Source of the DNA: Microcystis aeruginosa W13-11 | Lineage (GTDB): Bacteria > Cyanobacteriota > Cyanobacteriia > Cyanobacteriales > Microcystaceae | Direction: 5' to 3' | Assembly: GCA_009995705.1 (NCBI GenBank) | Contig: JAADBR010000035.1 | Coordinates: forward strand, 1-40,689 | DNA length: 40,689 nt | In this document: one piece after another, positions 15,389 to 23,433 of the stretch | Layout of the letters: the number at the start of each line of letters is the position of its first letter | How positions within the stretch are numbered: the first letter of the stretch is position 1 | Made by a program: the position numbers and the translations under genes | Notes under the pieces: generated by a model | Told to the model about the DNA's origin: nothing | Database searches by the model: none | The model's input: only the letters and a program-made list of their open reading frames with translations

Positions 15389-17011
15389 TCAGCTAGAACC
15401 CATTCTCCCCATACTTTTTTCCTGATCGCTGAAATGCTTGTCCATAATTGCTGCAGTGACTTGTTGAGCGTTGACAATTCTTTCAATCAAAGCATTGCTC
15501 CTATCAACTGCCTCTTTTTCATCATTTTTGGCAATTTCTATGACCCTTTCCGCCTCTTTTTCTGAAATCAATCCAAATTGAGATTGGTTTGGACATAAAG
15601 ATTCATTTAAATCTCCAGGCTCAAATTTATCTAGGCTATCACCATAACTTCTTTTGTTCAACTTAATTATTTCCTGACCAATATCACTCAGAAAATAAAC
15701 GAAGAGCTTATTTATTAATGGCTCACCAAACCTATTTGGGTAGAAGCAATGAAAACAGGTAAAATTGATAGCATTCGTCAGGTTTCTGATTACTTTAAGT
15801 CGTCCCCTGTTAAATACGCCAAATAGTATTGGGGCAGGTTTTCGGCTTTCTATTTTGTACCAAGGGGTTCTCGTTCTTGTCAGGTATCTTTCATGGTATC
15901 CGAAGGCTTCTCCTTGTTTTATGTATTCTTGGGTTTCTTGACTTTCGCTAAAAGTGATATTTAAGCAGTGAACTGGCTTTTCTAAATCATATAGATTTGT
16001 GAAGTCTTCTTCTGTAAAAACTGGCTGGCGTATTTGAGAACTTTTTGTCAGGCATTTACAAATAGATTTGTCATCTAATCCTAATTTGATAATTTTGCCT
16101 TTACTGAGGGCAAAAAATTCGTTTGCGCCAGTGGCGATACCTCGTGTGAATGAACCATAAACTGACAATCTAACGAAGTCTTTTGGCACAACTTTGTCGG
16201 AAAATAATGACATCAAAATAGGTGTCCATTTTTTACTGAATGGCAAATCTGAGACATCTATTATTTTCTGATAATATTCACTAATATCCGAAATCTGCAC
16301 GAGGTTATCACCAGACTCAATTTGTGTAATCTTAATCGGCTCTTTAATTCTATCTTTTTTGCAAAGTAGCACACATACTGTTGTAGTAGCGTCTGGAAAG
16401 ATTTCTTTTTCGTTTGAAAAAATAATTATCTGTTTTAATAAATAATTATCAAGAAGGCTTTTTTTTATTTCTTTGCCATAGCCAGTATTGAAAAACTCAA
16501 AGGGCATAATGAAAGCCAAGTTACCATTTTCTTTAAGTTCATTTAAGGCTTTAACAAGAAAAACTGACGAAATATTAGAATAACCAATGAGTTTTTTGCC
16601 GATTTGCTTCTCAATTATCGGTAAGACATCATGTCTATTCAGAAACTTTTGAAATCTCATGTAAGGTGGATTGCATATAATTGCATCATATTGGCTTGGT
16701 TCAGTCTCTAGATAGTCAGAATTATATAGATTGAGATTCGTTTGCTTATTAAGTTCATGCAAGTAAGAAAAAATATTTTTATCTATTTCATATCCTATAA
16801 ATTGGCTCTGATTATTTGGTTTGAGTTTCATCATTTCATCGTAAAAAACCCCCAGTCCAAATGCGGGATCTAAAACGGTTTCCGGCTCGTCTCGCAAAAC
16901 CCATTGAGCCATAAGACGAGATACCAGTTGAGGTGTAAAAAATTGTCCGTAGTCTTTCCTATGGCTGATCGGCGTATTTTGTATGTACTCAGATTCACGC
17001 ATTAATAACAT
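15389..17011 (-). CDS. Type II N6-adenine DNA methyltransferase, gamma (TaqI-like) class
   Basis: 540 aa. Methyltransferase motifs are in gamma order: QFFTP (23-27, motif X), [11 protein letters not shown] (46-56, motif I, SAM binding) and NPPY (114-117, motif IV, catalytic), followed by a large target-recognition region to the C-terminus. All key residues are present, and the frame is uninterrupted. NPPY with motif order X-I-IV indicates adenine-N6 methylation. The upstream endonuclease is AccI-like, and AccI-type systems pair with a methyltransferase of just this class; AccI recognises GTMKAC, which is a reasonable first guess for this target but cannot be read from sequence. It overlaps the endonuclease frame by 17 bp. 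With the endonuclease broken, it is probably a solitary methyltransferase. A second in-frame ATG lies at 17002. Confidence 0.9.
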   Translation of the reverse strand: MLLMRESEYIQNTPISHRKDYGQFFTPQLVSRLMAQWVLRDEPETVLDPAFGLGVFYDEMMKLKPNNQSQFIGYEIDKNIFSYLHELNKQTNLNLYNSDYLETEPSQYDAIICNPPYMRFQKFLNRHDVLPIIEKQIGKKLIGYSNISSVFLVKALNELKENGNLAFIMPFEFFNTGYGKEIKKSLLDNYLLKQIIIFSNEKEIFPDATTTVCVLLCKKDRIKEPIKITQIESGDNLVQISDISEYYQKIIDVSDLPFSKKWTPILMSLFSDKVVPKDFVRLSVYGSFTRGIATGANEFFALSKGKIIKLGLDDKSICKCLTKSSQIRQPVFTEEDFTNLYDLEKPVHCLNITFSESQETQEYIKQGEAFGYHERYLTRTRTPWYKIESRKPAPILFGVFNRGRLKVIRNLTNAINFTCFHCFYPNRFGEPLINKLFVYFLSDIGQEIIKLNKRSYGDSLDKFEPGDLNESLCPNQSQFGLISEKEAERVIEIAKNDEKEAVDRSNALIERIVNAQQVTAAIMDKHFSDQEKSMGRMGSS

Positions 17012-18053
17012 CTCTCATAAATAGGTTGTTATCAAGATATCCTTGCCCCCCTTTAAATGTTACATAAAACAGAAGCCGTCCCCTATCTAATTCTTTCATA
17101 GCTGATTTATGCTCTGGCATATCAATTCGTCCTATAACTTCCTTGCCAATTTTTACATTTATCTTTATTGTTGTCTTCCCTTGGTTCTTTACATCCCGCT
17201 CGATTGAAAAATTGTTTCCTTCATTTTCGTCGTTGGAAACGAGTTCAAGGATGTCTCGGAACGAAATCACATAGGCTTTATCAAAAAAGACCTGTAAATA
17301 GAAATGTTTCACATTATATTTTTGTATTCACCTATTTACAAGAGCAATATCTTCCATTTTCGGAGTGATACTTAAATAGTCTCTCTTATGAAGTGTTTTT
17401 ATGCTTTCTTTCAACTCCTTTAAAAGCTTTGTCAAATCTCTGAGTTCTGAGGTTGAAGACCATGAAGGAAGCCTAAAGTTCAATTCTTTAAATGTCTCAT
17501 CTGTCGCTGCTTCTATAAATTTATAAATCTCACTATTTTTACGTTTTAGCAGTTCACCAAGAGAGCTATTTAATATTTCCTTTTGAATTGCTCCACACCT
17601 GTTTATCGCATTATTCTGTCTCTCATTCATGAATGTTGTATATTTTTCAATAAGAAAGGAACTCGATCTTACTTCTAAAGCAATTACTGCTTTTTTAACA
17701 TAGTTATCGTTATTTATATCAACATTTCTGTAGGGAAAATCAGATGATTTGAAAATCAAAATATCTGGTCTTTTTCCTATTGTATTTAGTTCCCTTTGGT
17801 ATTCTGTATAAAAATCAGCAAAGCCTTCGTCCCCAGCAGATATTGAATCGGATCGTCCATATTGAACAGCAAAATAATCCGCCGAAAAATTGTTGATTGA
17901 TTTATAAACAATCTGTTCAGCCCAATCGCCCTGTTCCTTGTTAGTAAGGAATTCAGAATTGGCCGTGGTTGGTGGACGGCCAGATATTTGTATTTCAGTA
18001 TCAATATTAAATGGGCATTGCTTAATCAGGTTCAGAATATCGTCTTTGTACAT
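16995..18053 (-). pseudogene. AccI-like type II restriction endonuclease split by an in-frame TGA
   Basis: The first part (18053-17328, 241 aa) starts MYKDDILNLIKQC and contains ANSEFLTNKEQGDWAE (31-46), a GKRPDILIF strand (Pro96-Asp97) and ALEVRSSSF (Glu127-Val-Arg129), which fits a PD-(D/E)XK-type nuclease core with Arg where Lys is usual. It stops at TGA 17328-17330. The same frame continues without a gap as [23 protein letters not shown] to a stop at 16995, another 105 residues. Joined, the product is about 352 aa, near the expected size for AccI-family enzymes; TGA most simply replaces TGG (Trp). The GTG at 17312 could restart the second half, but that part alone lacks the nuclease core. 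The frame is open further upstream to 18188, but that extension looks non-coding. The endonuclease is probably inactive. Confidence 0.75.
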
Positions 18054-18192
18054 TTTTGTTCTTTTTTTATGATACCCAACGGACTGGCTTAACCACAGTT
18101 GCTCCGCTTCTCGGTTAGCTCTTTTCGGTGCATTCTGTCGGTTGCGCCGAAGTGTTCTTGTGGCTGGCAAAAATCTTAGTATTTCCAACCAT

Positions 18193-18287
18193 TATAGTCA
18201 TTTCAATTAAGATTGAGAATATCAATGCCAGAGTTCGTAAGGGTTTAACCAGTCTAGAGTGTATCAGACTTATCTGAAATGACTATA
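18193..18287. mobile_element. 95-bp MITE with TATAGTCATTTCA ends
   Basis: TATAGTCATTTCA at 18193-18205 is repeated as its exact reverse complement at 18275-18287, with weaker pairing further in. TA at each outer end fits a TA target duplication. No coding capacity. It lies 139 bp upstream of the endonuclease start at 18053 and may separate or influence its promoter. Different sequence from the 4443/9028 family. Confidence 0.8.
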
Positions 18288-18435
18288 ACATTAATTGCGG
18301 CCAGAACAACTGTTCATTGTAACGAAATTTTGCGTCTAGGCAACCCCTAGGGGACAAAAAACCGAAATTTTCCTGATATTTTCCGACAATAGCCAGAAAC
18401 TTTCACCGATAACATACCAAGTGGTTTTTGTCTTG

Positions 18436-18677
18436 ATCAATGTTTGGAAATTGCTGTCCCCTGGGAAGGATTACACATTGAACCTGATGCTCGTCTCCAT
18501 TTAATCGCAGTTTTAGCTAATCAAGGTCAATAAGTAGTCGTGCAAAATTAATTTTTTAGTCAAGATAGGCAAAAGGCAAAAGGCAAGAGGTGGTTAGATA
18601 TGTGTAATTAATTTTGCTTAGGTACTTACTATGATTTCTTCCCCGTTGAAGAATTAATCTTCCTACAAAGACCTTAA
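18436..18677 (+). repeat. GH57 3'-end direct repeat, copy B (carries a MITE)
   Basis: Matches the last 146 bp of the GH57 gene at 15033-15178, including its TAA stop, but lacks the rest of the gene. Differences are CCC/CCT, GCC/GCT, CTC/TTC and CTG/CTA: 4 in 146. A 96-bp insertion (MITE plus TA duplication) splits it after 18532. Three of the four changes are silent, so this copy came from a slightly different, once functional allele of the gene rather than from a very recent copy of the neighbour. Confidence 0.9.
18531..18628. mobile_element. 94-bp MITE in GH57 copy B, with TA duplication and known empty site
   Basis: Inserted sequence 18533-18626 is flanked by TA (18531-18532 and 18627-18628). 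Ends read TAAGTAGTCGTGCAAAATTAATT and, on the reverse strand, TAAGTACCTAAGCAAAATTAATT: imperfect 23-bp inverted repeats sharing GCAAAATTAATT. The intact GH57 tail (15124-15133) has the uninterrupted CAATACTATG, so the site of insertion and the TA duplication are directly visible. Non-coding; contains a short AGGCAAA repeat. Confidence 0.9.
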
Positions 18678-18854
18678 ATCAGCGATCGCTGATCGGTACA
18701 GAAGTTCTTTTTTCTATGAGCGATCCATTTCCTAATGGACTTCCAAAAAATAAACTATTTATCTAAGTCCTGTCTTAGAAAGTCCTGCCAGAATGAGATA
18801 AAATCTGAGGTCAAACCCTTTTAATATTCCGCTTAACCACATTGCATAAAACGC

Positions 18855-20123
18855 ATGAATACAAAACGTGCAGGGGTTGAATTACCAAGTCAACTGCCCT
18901 CTAATCGTCTGATTCTGGGGATTGTTGCCTCCTACGGTCTTGCGTTCATTGTCTTCGGTTTTCTCATGTCATCACCAGGTGAGATTCTGAATGGACTAAT
19001 TGAGATCATCACCACCCGCGATGCTCTAATTACCGATTACATTGGTGTGGGAGGAATAGGAGCGGCTTTCGTCAACGCTGGGCTGCTAACTTGCCTCGCT
19101 TGCCTCCTCTACCGCATCACCCAAGCTTCTATCTCTGGTGCCTCAATCGCAAGTCTCTTTCTACTACTCGGATTCAGCCTGTTCGGCAAAAACCTGTTGA
19201 ATGTTTGGCCAATCATTGCTGGAGTCTGGCTTTATGCAAAATTCCGAAATGAGTCATTTGCCGCTTATATTAATATCGCCTTCTTCGGCTGTGCTCTGGC
19301 CCCTATATTTTCGGAGATTCTTTACAGTACTGCGATTTCGCGTAGCGTCAGTATTCCGCTTGCCCTGTTCACCGCCGTGCTGCTTGGCTTTATCCTATCG
19401 CCCGTCGCCACCCAATTATTCAAGGCTCATGCTGGGTTCAATCTCTACAACATTGGGTTCACAGCAGGTGTTATCGGTACCCTAGTCGTTGCGCTCTATA
19501 AATCCTACGGCTATGTTCCTGACCCGGTTATGATTTGGACATCAGAAAATCAGGGGATCTTGACTGGTTTTCTGGTCATTCTCTTCCTATCCATGCTGAT
19601 AGTGGGCATTTTTCTGGATCGCCAATCGCTCGGGCAATTATCCACACTTGTAAAATTATCGGGACAGGCCCCCAGTGATTTTGTTGCCATCGTTGGTCTT
19701 GGAGCAACCATGGTAAATATGGGCCTATGCGGACTGCTCGGTCTTGCCTACTTGCTGGTGATTGGAGGGGATTTAAATGGACCGACTATCGGTGGCATCT
19801 TAACCATCGTCGGGTTTGCAGCCTTTGGTAAACACCCATTCAACATTGTGCCGATTATGGCTGGCATTTTTCTGGGTTCCCTAGCTAAACCCTGGAATAT
19901 TAATGATCCGGCGATTGTGCTGGCAACCCTGTTTGGTACCACCCTTGCCCCGATTTCGGGTCAGTTTGGTTGGCAATGGGGAATTGTGGCTGGATTTTTG
20001 CATTCCTCGGCAGCCCTCACCGTTGGCTTCAACCATGCTGGACTGAATTTATACAATAATGGGTTTGCGGCCGGGATTGTTGCGGCTGTGATGGTTCCGG
20101 TTATTATTGCGGTAAAACGTTGA
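18855..20123 (+). CDS. DUF1576 family integral membrane protein
   Basis: 422 residues, almost wholly hydrophobic, about 10-12 transmembrane helices. The two halves are clear internal repeats: VGGIGAAFVNAGLLTCL and VGLGATMVNMGLCGLL; GFSLFGKNLLNVWPIIAGVW and GFAAFGKHPFNIVPIMAGIF; HAGFNLYNIGFTAGV and HAGLNLYNNGFAAGI. This matches DUF1576, a family with no assigned function. The repeats, with conserved Gly, Asn and Lys in helix breaks, suggest an inverted- or direct-repeat transporter or channel; that is inference. No ribosome site is evident at the ATG. The IS605-type element ends directly after its stop codon, but the C-terminal repeat is complete, so the protein is probably intact. Confidence 0.8.
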   Translation: MNTKRAGVELPSQLPSNRLILGIVASYGLAFIVFGFLMSSPGEILNGLIEIITTRDALITDYIGVGGIGAAFVNAGLLTCLACLLYRITQASISGASIASLFLLLGFSLFGKNLLNVWPIIAGVWLYAKFRNESFAAYINIAFFGCALAPIFSEILYSTAISRSVSIPLALFTAVLLGFILSPVATQLFKAHAGFNLYNIGFTAGVIGTLVVALYKSYGYVPDPVMIWTSENQGILTGFLVILFLSMLIVGIFLDRQSLGQLSTLVKLSGQAPSDFVAIVGLGATMVNMGLCGLLGLAYLLVIGGDLNGPTIGGILTIVGFAAFGKHPFNIVPIMAGIFLGSLAKPWNINDPAIVLATLFGTTLAPISGQFGWQWGIVAGFLHSSAALTVGFNHAGLNLYNNGFAAGIVAAVMVPVIIAVKR

Positions 20124-20129
20124 CATCCT

Positions 20130-20150
20130 CACCGCCGTAAACGGACGGTG
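20130..20150 (-). ncRNA. Right-end hairpin; probable 3' part of an omega RNA
   Basis: On the minus strand CACCGTC pairs with GGCGGTG around CGTTTAC, just beyond the tnpB stop. In IS605-type elements this right-end hairpin forms the scaffold 3' end of the guide (omega) RNA, which overlaps the end of tnpB and takes its guide from bases just outside the element. Here that would be the end of the DUF1576 gene. The RNA borders are not determined. Confidence 0.4.
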
Positions 20151-20161
20151 ATTCCCAAACC

Positions 20162-21317
20162 TCACGATTTAGGTTTCTGCTTCTTTCCCTTGCGGGGTTC
20201 CGCACCTGCCTTAACAGAGTAAATCTGTTCTGGTCTTATGGTCGCTCTACAGACTGACACCGCAAGTCCTGCAGCCAAAATGTTTTTACTAGCGTTAATA
20301 TCTCGGTCATGGTGCGTCTCACAGTCTGGACAATCCCATATACCCGCAATTACTACACCGCTTAGAACTAGGAAACCATCTATCTACTTCGATGTAATTT
20401 CTCCCATACCAGCGGCATTTATAGGCTAATTGTCGGGTAATTTCTCCCCAACTAACGTCAGATATTGCCTGAGATAATTTCGGGTTTTTGACCAGATTCT
20501 TGACGGCTAAATTCTCAACTACAATCGTTTGGTTTTCACGAACTAATTGAGTGGTTAGCTTGTGTAAATGGTCTTTTCTGCTATCGGTGATTTGAGCGTG
20601 AATTTTGGCTACTTTGATTCTTGCCTTTTCTCGATTTTTTGAGCCTTTCTGTTTTCCAGAAAGGCTTTTTTGGGCCTTTCGCAGTCTCCGATAATGTTTC
20701 TTAAAATGCTTAGGATTAGATACTTTATCGCCGTCGCTGGTAATTACTAGGCTACTAATTCCTAAGTCAATTCCTATGGCTTTATCTATTACTGGTAAAG
20801 GCTTAATTGTTGGGTCATCAAATCTTATTGAGATATGCCAACGTCCAGAAGGATGTAATCTGACTGTTACTGTACTTGGTTCACAGCTTTCTGGGATTTG
20901 TCTTGACCAGCGAATAGGTAAAGGTTCTGTGCATTTGGCTAAATAGATTTGTCTGTCTTTAAATTTAAAAGCAGATTTGGTAAATTCGGCACTTCCTCCT
21001 TGATGTTTTTTCTTAAAGTTAGGATACTTAGTACGACCAGCAAAGAAGTTAGTGAAAGCTGTTTGTAGGTGTCTTAACCCTTGGGGTAAAGGTACACAGC
21101 TTACTTCGTTTAAAAAGTCTAATTCTTCTTGTTTTTTCCAATCAGTTAGCATTGAAGACGTTTGAGCATATCCTACTCTTTCTTGTCTTTCGTACCATGC
21201 TTGTGTTCTGAGAAGGAGAGCTTTATTGTAAACTAATCTTACACAGCCCAAAATGCGTCGCAATAGCGACTCTTGTTCTGGTGTGGGGTAAAATCGGTAA
21301 GAATAGGCTTTTTCCAT
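20162..21317 (-). pseudogene. TnpB RNA-guided nuclease, frameshifted in the zinc ribbon
   Basis: A near full-length TnpB of about 385 codons. It starts MEKAYSYRFYPTPEQESLLRR, has the RuvC aspartate in IGIDLGISSL, the glutamate in VVENLAVKNLV, and the first zinc pair CSNC. Then at about 20339 the frame shifts: the +1 frame continues [20 protein letters not shown] (second zinc pair and third catalytic Asp) to a stop at 20162. In the original frame it ends GLSRL after a few codons. One added or two lost bases explain it. TnpB cleaves DNA using a guide RNA from the element's right end; this copy would lose the last catalytic residue unless the shift is bypassed. Otherwise well preserved, so the loss is recent. 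Confidence 0.85.
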
Positions 21318-21369
21318 GTCTCACATTTTAGCATATATTTGGTAAATGCGCTAGTATTTAACGGTAAAG

Positions 21370-21386
21370 CCGTCGTAGAACGACGG
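21370..21386 (-). repeat. Left-end hairpin of the IS605-type element
   Basis: A perfect 7-bp stem with AGA loop, followed on the plus strand by GGGTTTCAGACCC. Hairpins like this at IS605-family ends are bound by TnpA. A similar GGGTCTAAAACC plus hairpin occurs at 31456-31482. Confidence 0.65.
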
Positions 21387-21497
21387 GGTTTCAGACCCAA
21401 AATTTTCGATGAAATGGGAAGAAGTTATATAAATCGCTACAGTATTTTCGGGGAAGGTCAACGTTGCTCTTAAAAAGAAAGACCAGCTATCTGTTTT

Positions 21498-21528
21498 CTT
21501 AACCTTGCCTAGGAAGTTTTCTTAACCT
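21498..21528 (+). promoter_or_regulatory. Candidate Pho box (SphR/PhoB site)
   Basis: Two perfect CTTAACCT octamers at 21498-21505 and 21521-21528, starts 23 bp apart, about 140-170 bp upstream of the Na+/phosphate symporter. The cyanobacterial Pho box consists of PyTTAAPyPyT-type octamers repeated every 11 bp; two octamers about two turns apart with a poor middle unit would fit. The link to a phosphate transporter makes the site credible. Confidence 0.55.
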
Positions 21529-21668
21529 TGTCATGGGAAGATGCTTGCCATGTTGCAATCGGAAAAAATAACTTTTGCGAGTGTATAAATCTGACACGAG
21601 CGGGGCAAGTCACTCAACGCCCACAAATAGGACATTTTAATTGATAACAATACGGAGGTTCTTTTTTT

Positions 21669-22829
21669 ATGGATCCATCACCTCATAAACCTCTATCACC
21701 AACGACGAGCCCAAGAAAACCGTTTCTTTCCTGGCTGGCTGTTCTTGCCTTAGTTTACCTACTGCTTGTCGGTATTGGAGTTGTTAGCAGAGGCTTTAGA
21801 ACCACTTTTGGCGATGAGGCACAGCAGCTTTTTGCCTTTGCCGAAAACCCATTTGTGGGACTCGTGGTCGGGATTATTTCTACTGCCTTAGTCCAGTCCT
21901 CCAGTGCCACAACCTCAATTATCGTCGGTCTAGTAGCGGGCGGTTTGCCCGTCCCCATCGCAATTCCCATGATTATGGGTTCCAATATTGGTACCTCTAT
22001 TACCAATGGCATTGCTAGCTTAGGCTTTGTAGGAGGCAGCAAGGAAGAGTTTAAACAAGCCTTTGCCGCATCCGTTGTGCTGGATCTGTTCAATCTCTTT
22101 GCGGCGCTGATCTTTTTCCCCCTAGAGATCCTATTTCATCCCCTGGAATTCCTCAGTCGGGCTTCTGCCAACCTTTTCTTAGGCAACAAAGATATAAGCG
22201 TGGACGATTTTGACCTAGTGGGTGCGATGATTCGACCTGTCCGCGATTCGATTCGGAGCGCAACAGGCTTTCTACCCGAGCCTTACAACGGCATTTTGCA
22301 AATTCTCCTTGGCATTGCCTTAGTTTTTGCATCAGTGTACTTCCTGGGCAAATTGCTCAAGCAATTGATGATGGGTCGAGCGAAAGATATCCTTGAAACC
22401 GCTCTGGGCAGAGGGCCGATTGCTGGAATTTTGGCGGGTATATTTGTCACCATCCTGGTGCAATCTTCTTCGGCAACCACCAGTTTGATGATTCCCCTCG
22501 CCGGTGCCGGCGTGTTTGGACTTGATGTTATTTATCCCTTTACCCTCGGTGCTAATATCGGGACGACAGTGACTTCCCTGCTGGCAGCTACGGCTGTCAC
22601 GGGGGAAAGGGCGTTGCCCGCTCTAGAGATTGCCAAGGTACACTTGTTTTTTAACCTGTTTGGAGTTTTGCTGATTTTCGGCATTCCCTACCTGCGTCCG
22701 TTGCCCGTGATTGGGGCAAAACGCTTGGCGACAGCAGCAAGTGAGAATAAGCTCATTGCCTTGGCCTACCTCATTGGCGTATTTTTTGTGATTCCCCTGA
22801 TTCTAGTGGGGATTTCGATTGTTCTATAA
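21669..22829 (+). CDS. Na+/phosphate cotransporter family protein
   Basis: 386 aa, about 8-9 transmembrane helices, with two inverted-repeat-like halves each carrying the signature QSSSATTS (near residues 76 and 265) and a GSNIGTSIT / GANIGTTVT segment. These are the substrate and sodium-binding motifs of the NptA/SLC34-type Na+/Pi symporters. GGAGGT at about 21653 is a good ribosome site for the ATG at 21669. Candidate Pho boxes lie upstream, and the next gene is a secreted nuclease/5'-nucleotidase, so uptake of phosphate released outside the cell is the likely role. The soluble PhoU-like domain of some NptA proteins is absent, which is normal for the short form. Confidence 0.9.
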   Translation: MDPSPHKPLSPTTSPRKPFLSWLAVLALVYLLLVGIGVVSRGFRTTFGDEAQQLFAFAENPFVGLVVGIISTALVQSSSATTSIIVGLVAGGLPVPIAIPMIMGSNIGTSITNGIASLGFVGGSKEEFKQAFAASVVLDLFNLFAALIFFPLEILFHPLEFLSRASANLFLGNKDISVDDFDLVGAMIRPVRDSIRSATGFLPEPYNGILQILLGIALVFASVYFLGKLLKQLMMGRAKDILETALGRGPIAGILAGIFVTILVQSSSATTSLMIPLAGAGVFGLDVIYPFTLGANIGTTVTSLLAATAVTGERALPALEIAKVHLFFNLFGVLLIFGIPYLRPLPVIGAKRLATAASENKLIALAYLIGVFFVIPLILVGISIVL

Positions 22830-23433
22830 GGGACTCGCACAGAAATAGAATACTAGCTATACAGTCGCTTTCTTTAAGTTCTTCAAGGATTCGCCAGATG
22901 ATTGGGTACATTATTAGAGCCTAAGTCCTTTACCGAAAATTTCGGTTGAATGCCCTGCAGCAATTCTCACTTTACCCATCTTCTGGTACTCGCCAAAAAC
23001 CCTGACAATTTATAAATTTTGTAGCTCTTATCTAGGAGGTGGTTTTGCTGCATAAATGCCCTAGCAATGCCATCTTATTTTTTGATAAAAATTTGACCAA
23101 ATAATCAAAATCAAAAAATTTTCACCATCCATTTAGGGCTGATGAGTTACTCTATTCTCAATAAGCCCTGCTTGTCACTGTGACTAATTACGATTTTTTA
23201 ATCTTATTTTATCTAGATATTAAAGCAAGTCCTATAGCATTGTCTCTGGGTCTATGATTTTAAGTGCTTTTCGCACTAGAAATTTTCTGGATCCTATCAC
23301 CGCAGGTTGTAGAAAAAAAGTCGGTATTCGATGAATACCACTCTATAGTCTACGGAATCAGAAATTATTCGTCTGTTTCTACCTGTGTTTTTAGGCACGC
23401 CGGACTTTTGCTCGATACTCCCCATCGTCCCAG
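22830..23433. other. 604-bp intergenic region before the nuclease gene
   Basis: No convincing gene. A perfect inverted repeat GGTATTC-GAT-GAATACC lies at 23323-23339, about 95 bp before the nuclease start, and could be an operator or leader hairpin. No CTTAACCT Pho octamer is visible here on either strand. A short open frame (23264-23446) has no family features and no ribosome site. Confidence 0.5.

Larger units (their letters stand above)
20124..21400 (-). mobile_element. IS605/IS1341-type element (TnpB only, frameshifted)
   Basis: A tnpB gene on the minus strand lies between two hairpin ends: 20130-20150 beyond its 3' end and 21370-21386 (perfect CCGTCGT-AGA-ACGACGG) before its 5' end. No Y1 transposase (tnpA) is adjacent, so it would need one supplied from elsewhere. 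The right end abuts the stop codon of the DUF1576 gene. Exact outer borders are uncertain by some bases. Confidence 0.75.

Noticed and set aside
16995..17312. Separate 105-aa protein between endonuclease and methyltransferase (for example a controller protein)
   Set aside because: It is in the same frame as the endonuclease, directly after its stop, has no helix-turn-helix and completes the nuclease length. It is the nuclease C-terminus.
17328..17330. Selenocysteine or readthrough at the endonuclease TGA
   Set aside because: No SECIS-like element or selenocysteine machinery is evident, and the family has no selenoproteins; a nonsense mutation is simpler.
18054..18188. 45-residue N-terminal extension of the endonuclease
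   Set aside because: The residues are basic and low in pattern, with no ribosome site; the start at 18053 gives a normal family N-terminus.
18820..18840. Pho-box-like CTTAACCA upstream of the DUF1576 gene
   Set aside because: Single octamer with a mismatch and no neighbour at 11-bp spacing; not enough.
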